From contig JAEWCZ010000086.1 in assembly GCA_023390335.1 (NCBI GenBank), positions 124,001-188,000 on the forward strand: DNA of 64,000 nucleotides, written 5' to 3'. The notes beneath the pieces are model-generated. The model was given only the letters and a program-made list of their open reading frames with translations, was not told where the DNA came from and did not search any database. Below are positions 59,952 to 64,000 of the stretch, in pieces. Every line of letters begins with the position of its first letter. The stretch's first letter is position 1. Made by a program: the position numbers and the translations under genes. This stretch comes from Bacillota bacterium (GTDB lineage Bacteria > Bacillota > Clostridia > Acetivibrionales > DSM-1351).

Positions 59952-61349
59952 CTATAAGCTTATTTCGGGCAAACTGGCGGCTGCAATAGATTGTCCAAGC
60001 TTTCTGGTAGATACATCCGGAACCGTAAACTTAATTTTATTCGCCAACTCCTGGAACTCCTGACCAAGTACTTTATGGGCATTATCCAGTATAATCCTAC
60101 CACATTCATCAGCCGTTACGCCCCCAAGTACAAAAGCATAATTAATATCATAGAAGTCACAGTAATGTGCAATTGCATACCCAAGATAGCAACCTATCGT
60201 TTCAAATATCTGTCTGGCACCATTGTCACCCGTTTGAATCAGTTCCTGTACAATCTTGAGCTTTTCAGATGGTGTAAGACTGGGATCAAGAGTTATTCCT
60301 GCAGCCGGAGCCAGCTTGATAACCGCATCCTGTGATAAGTACTTAACCCCACAGCCATAATCTCCTGACCACTCGTCAACCATCGCCTGAGAATTATAAT
60401 CTATTGGAACAAATGCAAGCTCATTGAGCCAGCCTGTTATATTACCTTTTCCATCAACATAGCCGCCTGCCTGGCTTGTGCCCATTGATATTCCAAGAAC
60501 ATTTGCAGCATCTAGCCCCATAGCACCAGCAAGTGCAGTAACATCACCATCATTGGCCACTTCAATAGGAATAGCTCCGAAGGCTGCATCAACATTCTTA
60601 AATATCTCTTTAACTTTATCATCAAATGCATCATCCGGTACATTAATAAAAAGTGATGAAACCATAACCCTATTATTTACCAGTACCCCTGCAGAACTTA
60701 TTCCCAATCCATCAACTCTTGGCATATGTGTTGCAGCAGTTTTGATGATATTTACTATCTCTTCATAATGATAATCAGGGTTATCATGTGTCTTTGGTTG
60801 CCATAAAACATCATCTGTAAATACAACTTTTCCGTCAATTACTGAAGATACCTTTTTGCGGCTTCCTCCTAAATCCAGACCTATTCTGCAGCCTTTCAAA
60901 TGACGGCCTATGGCTTTTACTGCTTCGTTCGTCTCCGGAAAATCTTTTAAATCTGTAATTTCTACTGTGAATTTCTTTTCGTACACACGGCTCATAAATT
61001 TCGCGTCAAATTCCCTTATTCCACCAGGGGAATATGCCTTTTTGATATATTCTCCTACGCTTGTTGAACCTCCAATTATAATCTTCCATCCTCCACGTGC
61101 CCATATGAGGGTTTTTACAATACGCTCAACATATAGAAGATTTTCTTCGTCCATCTCACTGTTTTCAGGAAAAATCTCAGTGCTATATGTAGAAATCAAG
61201 CCCTCTTCCCTCTCAATAGCTATTTTTATAGCTACACTGTTATAAGATGCTTTCAATCTATCACGAAAAGCCCTATTAACAACGGAGATTGGCATAAAAT
61301 CCTTATCAAGTATCGGAATTACCTTTGGTTTTGCTCCGAGCTTCAACAT
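59952..61349 (-). CDS. ROK-like protein with N-terminal extension
   Basis: The 465-residue protein carries a ROK/actin-like sugar kinase domain from about 155 to the end: GLDLGGSRKKV (157-167) for phosphate binding, ANDGDVTALAG with the likely catalytic D267, and MGTSQAGGYVDG. About 150 extra residues precede it; they contain SVAIKIAIEREEG and IIGGSTSVGEYIKKAY. The zinc-binding GH...CxCGxxGC motif of ROK kinases is missing: the equivalent region reads ELAFVPID and DYGCGVKYL. It may be a hexosamine kinase with altered substrate or a sugar-binding regulator. It lies between the SIS and PIG-L genes. Confidence 0.75.
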   Translation of the reverse strand: MLKLGAKPKVIPILDKDFMPISVVNRAFRDRLKASYNSVAIKIAIEREEGLISTYSTEIFPENSEMDEENLLYVERIVKTLIWARGGWKIIIGGSTSVGEYIKKAYSPGGIREFDAKFMSRVYEKKFTVEITDLKDFPETNEAVKAIGRHLKGCRIGLDLGGSRKKVSSVIDGKVVFTDDVLWQPKTHDNPDYHYEEIVNIIKTAATHMPRVDGLGISSAGVLVNNRVMVSSLFINVPDDAFDDKVKEIFKNVDAAFGAIPIEVANDGDVTALAGAMGLDAANVLGISMGTSQAGGYVDGKGNITGWLNELAFVPIDYNSQAMVDEWSGDYGCGVKYLSQDAVIKLAPAAGITLDPSLTPSEKLKIVQELIQTGDNGARQIFETIGCYLGYAIAHYCDFYDINYAFVLGGVTADECGRIILDNAHKVLGQEFQELANKIKFTVPDVSTRKLGQSIAAASLPEISL

Positions 61350-61374
61350 AAATAAACCTCCATATTATGAGATA

Positions 61375-62412
61375 TCACTTTGTTATTGTAATCTTATTTA
61401 ATCCCCGAGGTGAGTCAGGATTAAGGCCTCTGCAAAGTGATAACTTACATGCAAACATTTGTGCAATAACTACATTATAAAACGGAGATATCATATCATT
61501 GTCCGTTTGGGGAATTTCAAAGGTAAAGTCCTCCGATTCAAGCAGTTCTTTATTGTTTGATACTATTAATACCTCAGCACCGCTACCCTTAATCTTGCTT
61601 ATCATTTCTATCTCATCTTTGTGAGATGGTCCGTTTGGAGCGTAAATAATTGCAAGCATATCCTTGTCAATCATAGCAAAAGGTCCGTGATGAAAATCAG
61701 ATGTTGCATACGCTCTTGCCCTTACATAAGATGTTTCCTGAATTTTCAGGGCAGACTCCAGTGCTATAGGGTAATTAATACCTCTGGAAAGAACAAAACA
61801 TTCGCTGATAAAGCGGTATCTCTGTACTTTATGTGTAATATTATTTTCTTGTTGAAATATTTTTGATAGATTAGCTGGAACCTGAGCTAATTGATTTTTA
61901 AACTGCTCATCTCCTGACCACTGTGCAACCAATTGTGCTGCGAGCATCATTTCACTGGTAAATGTCTTTGTAGCAGCAACACTTTTTTCAATTCCGGCGT
62001 CGCAGAATAAGTGATATTGAGCTTGCTTTGCCAAAGGAGATTCTGTGTCGTTAGTTATGGTCAAAGTCAGTGCATTGCTCTCATTGGCACTTTTTATTAC
62101 CTCCAGCACGTCAGCTGCTTTCCCTGATTGAGAAAGACCTATGACCAAACTGTTATTTAGCTTCATTTTCTTCCCATATATAGTGAAAATCGAGGGAGCA
62201 GCAAGGGAAACAGGTATTCCTATTAAAGACTCTATAATGTATTTTGCATAAATACCCGCATGATCCGAAGTTCCTCTAGCCGCAATTACAATTGAATTAA
62301 TATTTCTTGATTTAATATCTTTAACAATGTTTAATATTGTTTTTTCATTACTATTAACACATCTTTGCAGTACTTCAGGTTGTTCAAGTATCTCATTCCA
62401 CATGTATGTCAT
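61375..62412 (-). CDS. SIS-domain sugar isomerase/deaminase-type protein
   Basis: The 345-residue protein has two SIS domains, as in the isomerase half of glucosamine-6-phosphate synthase, AgaS and FrlB. Visible features are AARGTSDHAG, GLSQSGKAADV, SVAATKTFTSE and DFHHGPFAM. The ATG at 62412 is chosen because GGAGG lies eight bases upstream; an upstream ATG at 62427 overlaps that site. It overlaps the end of the NahK-like gene by 20 bases. It probably isomerises or deaminates an amino-sugar phosphate. Confidence 0.85.
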   Translation of the reverse strand: MTYMWNEILEQPEVLQRCVNSNEKTILNIVKDIKSRNINSIVIAARGTSDHAGIYAKYIIESLIGIPVSLAAPSIFTIYGKKMKLNNSLVIGLSQSGKAADVLEVIKSANESNALTLTITNDTESPLAKQAQYHLFCDAGIEKSVAATKTFTSEMMLAAQLVAQWSGDEQFKNQLAQVPANLSKIFQQENNITHKVQRYRFISECFVLSRGINYPIALESALKIQETSYVRARAYATSDFHHGPFAMIDKDMLAIIYAPNGPSHKDEIEMISKIKGSGAEVLIVSNNKELLESEDFTFEIPQTDNDMISPFYNVVIAQMFACKLSLCRGLNPDSPRGLNKITITK

Positions 62413-63526
62413 TACAAATACCTCCATTTGTTATTTTCTGCATCTGTTCAAATTTCTGTTCCATATCCGCAACGAGCTTGAACTGGGTTCTACAGCGGTC
62501 TAGATTGTGACCTTCTCTATGAATTTTAAAATATGTATCACCTGATAGATAATCTGTCAAAAATCTTATACCACATTCATATGTCATAATTTTTGCCGAA
62601 TGTGGTAGATGCAATAACTCCGCTTTTGTCAGGCTACTTCCTGCGGCGCTGAGGAATCCCTTTGTAAATTGTTCAAAAAGGTTAATATCCATCCGAATCT
62701 TGGACAAATCCTTTTCATCCTCTTCTCCTGTGTTTGCTCCGGCACGGATAGCATCTCCGAAATCATATAAGGATAAACCCGGCATAACAGTGTCCAAATC
62801 TATTACGCAGATTCCCTCTCCTGTTTTGTCATCTATCATAACATTATTAAACTTTGTATCATTATGAGTTACGCGAAGAGGTAATTCTCCTTTTTTCTGC
62901 ATATTAACGAACAGAATGGCATCATCATATCTCTTTATCGCAAAGTCAATTTCTTGTCTTACATCTTTAGCACGGTTCATTACATCTTTCTCCACTACAT
63001 TAACAAATGTATTAAATCGTACCTTTGTATTATGGAAATCTTGAATAGTTTCATATAAAGTTTCAGCAGGATAATCACTTAATAATTTCTGGAAATTCCC
63101 AAAGGCCTTGCCTGCATTGTAAAGATGTTCAGGCTTCTCTACAACTTGGTATGTCTTAGCACCCTCTATAAATACATATGCTCTCCAATAATCTGCATCA
63201 TCACTTTTGTAGAAGCTTTTTCCATCAACTGCAGGAATCAAATTCAAGGTTTCCTTCTCCGGATCCCCACCAAGCTGAATTATTTTATTACGCAAGAAAG
63301 TGGTAACTGATTGAATATTTTCCATAAGCTTTTCAGGATTCTTGAATACGCTACTGTTTATTCTTTGCAGGATAAAGCGCTTCATTTCACCATTGGGCAT
63401 TGAAAAATATACTGCATAGGTGTCATTGATATGTCCAAAGCCGTATGGCTGAATTGATATTAAGTTTCCTCCGAAAGCGAAGTTCTTAATAATACTTTTA
63501 AAATCATATTTTATATTAGCGTCCAT
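62393..63526 (-). CDS. nahK: N-acetylhexosamine 1-kinase-like phosphotransferase
   Basis: The 377-residue protein closely follows Bifidobacterium NahK along its length: IQPYGFGHINDTY, FILQRINSSVF, the catalytic loop THNDTKFNN with D223, and VIDLDTVMPG with metal-binding D243/D245. NahK phosphorylates GlcNAc and GalNAc at C1, giving the sugar-1-phosphate used by nucleotidyltransferases. GGGAGG precedes the start. It overlaps the upstream nucleotidyltransferase gene by 11 bases. The symbol is given by similarity; the exact hexose is inferred. Confidence 0.85.
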   Translation of the reverse strand: MDANIKYDFKSIIKNFAFGGNLISIQPYGFGHINDTYAVYFSMPNGEMKRFILQRINSSVFKNPEKLMENIQSVTTFLRNKIIQLGGDPEKETLNLIPAVDGKSFYKSDDADYWRAYVFIEGAKTYQVVEKPEHLYNAGKAFGNFQKLLSDYPAETLYETIQDFHNTKVRFNTFVNVVEKDVMNRAKDVRQEIDFAIKRYDDAILFVNMQKKGELPLRVTHNDTKFNNVMIDDKTGEGICVIDLDTVMPGLSLYDFGDAIRAGANTGEEDEKDLSKIRMDINLFEQFTKGFLSAAGSSLTKAELLHLPHSAKIMTYECGIRFLTDYLSGDTYFKIHREGHNLDRCRTQFKLVADMEQKFEQMQKITNGGICNDIHVE

Positions 63527-64000
63527 ATATTCCCTCCCACAATTTTTTCGGGTATATACCCTGTTCTATAAAACTACTTATTGCATTCTTCACTAATGGT
63601 TTATCCTCTTGATACGTAACCCCATACCATCTCTCTTGTGATGGCAGTACTTTAACTTTTGCCTTGTTTTCTGAAATAAGCCTATCAACGACTTCAGGTA
63701 AGAAGTACTCAGCTTTTAGCAGATTGCTGCTATTATTCTGAAAAAAGTCCCTAAATCTTGCTTCAAGTTCTCCGAAAATGCTTGGAGTGAATCCCCACGT
63801 ATTCATTGAAACGAAACAATTTTTGGGTATTTGAACCCAATTCTGTCCATCTTCAGAATATTTCGCCCCACTCTCAAACTTCTGAATATTGGTTCTTTCG
63901 TGTATTTGCTGAAGATAACCCTCTGAATCTACATTACAAACCCCACGTGCAACATGTCCATGATCAGATAAAGTGTTTTCAATAATGAAGCCTGCCATAC
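63516..64000 (-). CDS. Sugar nucleotidyltransferase, partial (cut by window end)
   Basis: The last 160 or so residues of a nucleotidyltransferase of the type found beside nahK are visible: RGVCNVDSEGYLQQIHE, FVSMNTWGFTP, EYFLPEVVD and RWYGVTYQEDKP. The N-terminal signature (G-G-G-x-G-T-R) would lie beyond the window. The Met at 63998 is probably internal. With NahK it would convert a hexose-1-phosphate to a nucleotide sugar. It is the most upstream visible gene of the operon. Confidence 0.78.
   Translation of the reverse strand, partial: MAGFIIENTLSDHGHVARGVCNVDSEGYLQQIHERTNIQKFESGAKYSEDGQNWVQIPKNCFVSMNTWGFTPSIFGELEARFRDFFQNNSSNLLKAEYFLPEVVDRLISENKAKVKVLPSQERWYGVTYQEDKPLVKNAISSFIEQGIYPKKLWEGIYGR

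Noticed and set aside
1..64000. CRISPR array, prophage, integrase or intact insertion sequence
   Set aside because: No regularly spaced repeats, transposase, integrase or phage structural genes were seen.

Overview
The window looks like the chromosome of a low-GC, anaerobic, spore-former-type clostridium, most plausibly from the cellulolytic Ruminiclostridium / Clostridium cellulolyticum–thermocellum branch. This is inferred from the gene families, the AT-rich intergenic regions, the strong GGAGG ribosome binding sites, the A-type flavoprotein, the short archaeal-type prolyl-tRNA synthetase, the 1165-residue RpoC and the clostridial gene order. No taxonomy search was possible. I saw no rRNA, tRNA, CRISPR array, prophage or intact insertion sequence.

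Region by region. (1) 139-2.6 kb: a secreted SH3b/CAP protein and proS. (2) 2.7-10.6 kb: a rearranged version of the Firmicutes radA-disA-yacL-ispD-ispF block. A divergent IspF-like gene points the other way, an ABC exporter sits where ispF would be, then come ispD, yacL, carD, a small CxC/CxxC protein, disA and radA. (3) 10.7-14.0 kb: a cytoplasmic GH15 enzyme just upstream of radA and a divergent membrane glycosyltransferase, followed by a decayed gene. (4) 14.5-19.0 kb: the heat-shock operon ctsR-mcsA-mcsB-clpC with a perfect CtsR operator at its promoter. (5) 19.1-23.4 kb: a CPT-like kinase, a decapitated acetyltransferase, a NifU-like/GGGtGRT gene pair of unknown function, and a flavodiiron protein. 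(6) 23.6-33.3 kb: sugar locus 1, with a YesM/YesN two-component system, a binding-protein ABC importer without ATPase, an unclassified intracellular glycoside hydrolase and a D-lyxose isomerase-family cupin. (7) 33.5-50.0 kb: the core transcription/translation block, read leftwards: rpmG-secE-nusG-rplK-rplA, L10 leader-rplJ-rplL, rpoB-rpoC, L7Ae-like-rpsL-rpsG-fusA-tuf. (8) 50.2-64.0 kb: sugar locus 2, with an amidohydrolase, a Gfo/Idh/MocA dehydrogenase, a second ATPase-less importer with a divergent YesN/YesM pair, then an operon of a nucleotidyltransferase (cut by the window end), an N-acetylhexosamine 1-kinase-like protein, an SIS isomerase, a ROK-like protein, a PIG-L deacetylase and a cytoplasmic CBM9-like domain.

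How it fits together. The two sugar loci share one design: a lipoprotein captures an oligosaccharide, two permeases import it (a shared ATPase must be encoded elsewhere), a YesMN system senses it, and only cytoplasmic enzymes act on it. Locus 1 pairs an unassigned hydrolase with an aldose-ketose isomerase. Locus 2 has the parts expected for an N-acetylated hexosamine: an anomeric kinase, a nucleotidyltransferase, a deacetylase, an isomerase/deaminase-type SIS protein and a dehydrogenase. These two loci, together with the NifU-like/GGGtGRT pair, are the best candidates for undescribed biology. The housekeeping block has well-formed promoters and terminators, including two terminators and a consensus promoter between rplL and rpoB.
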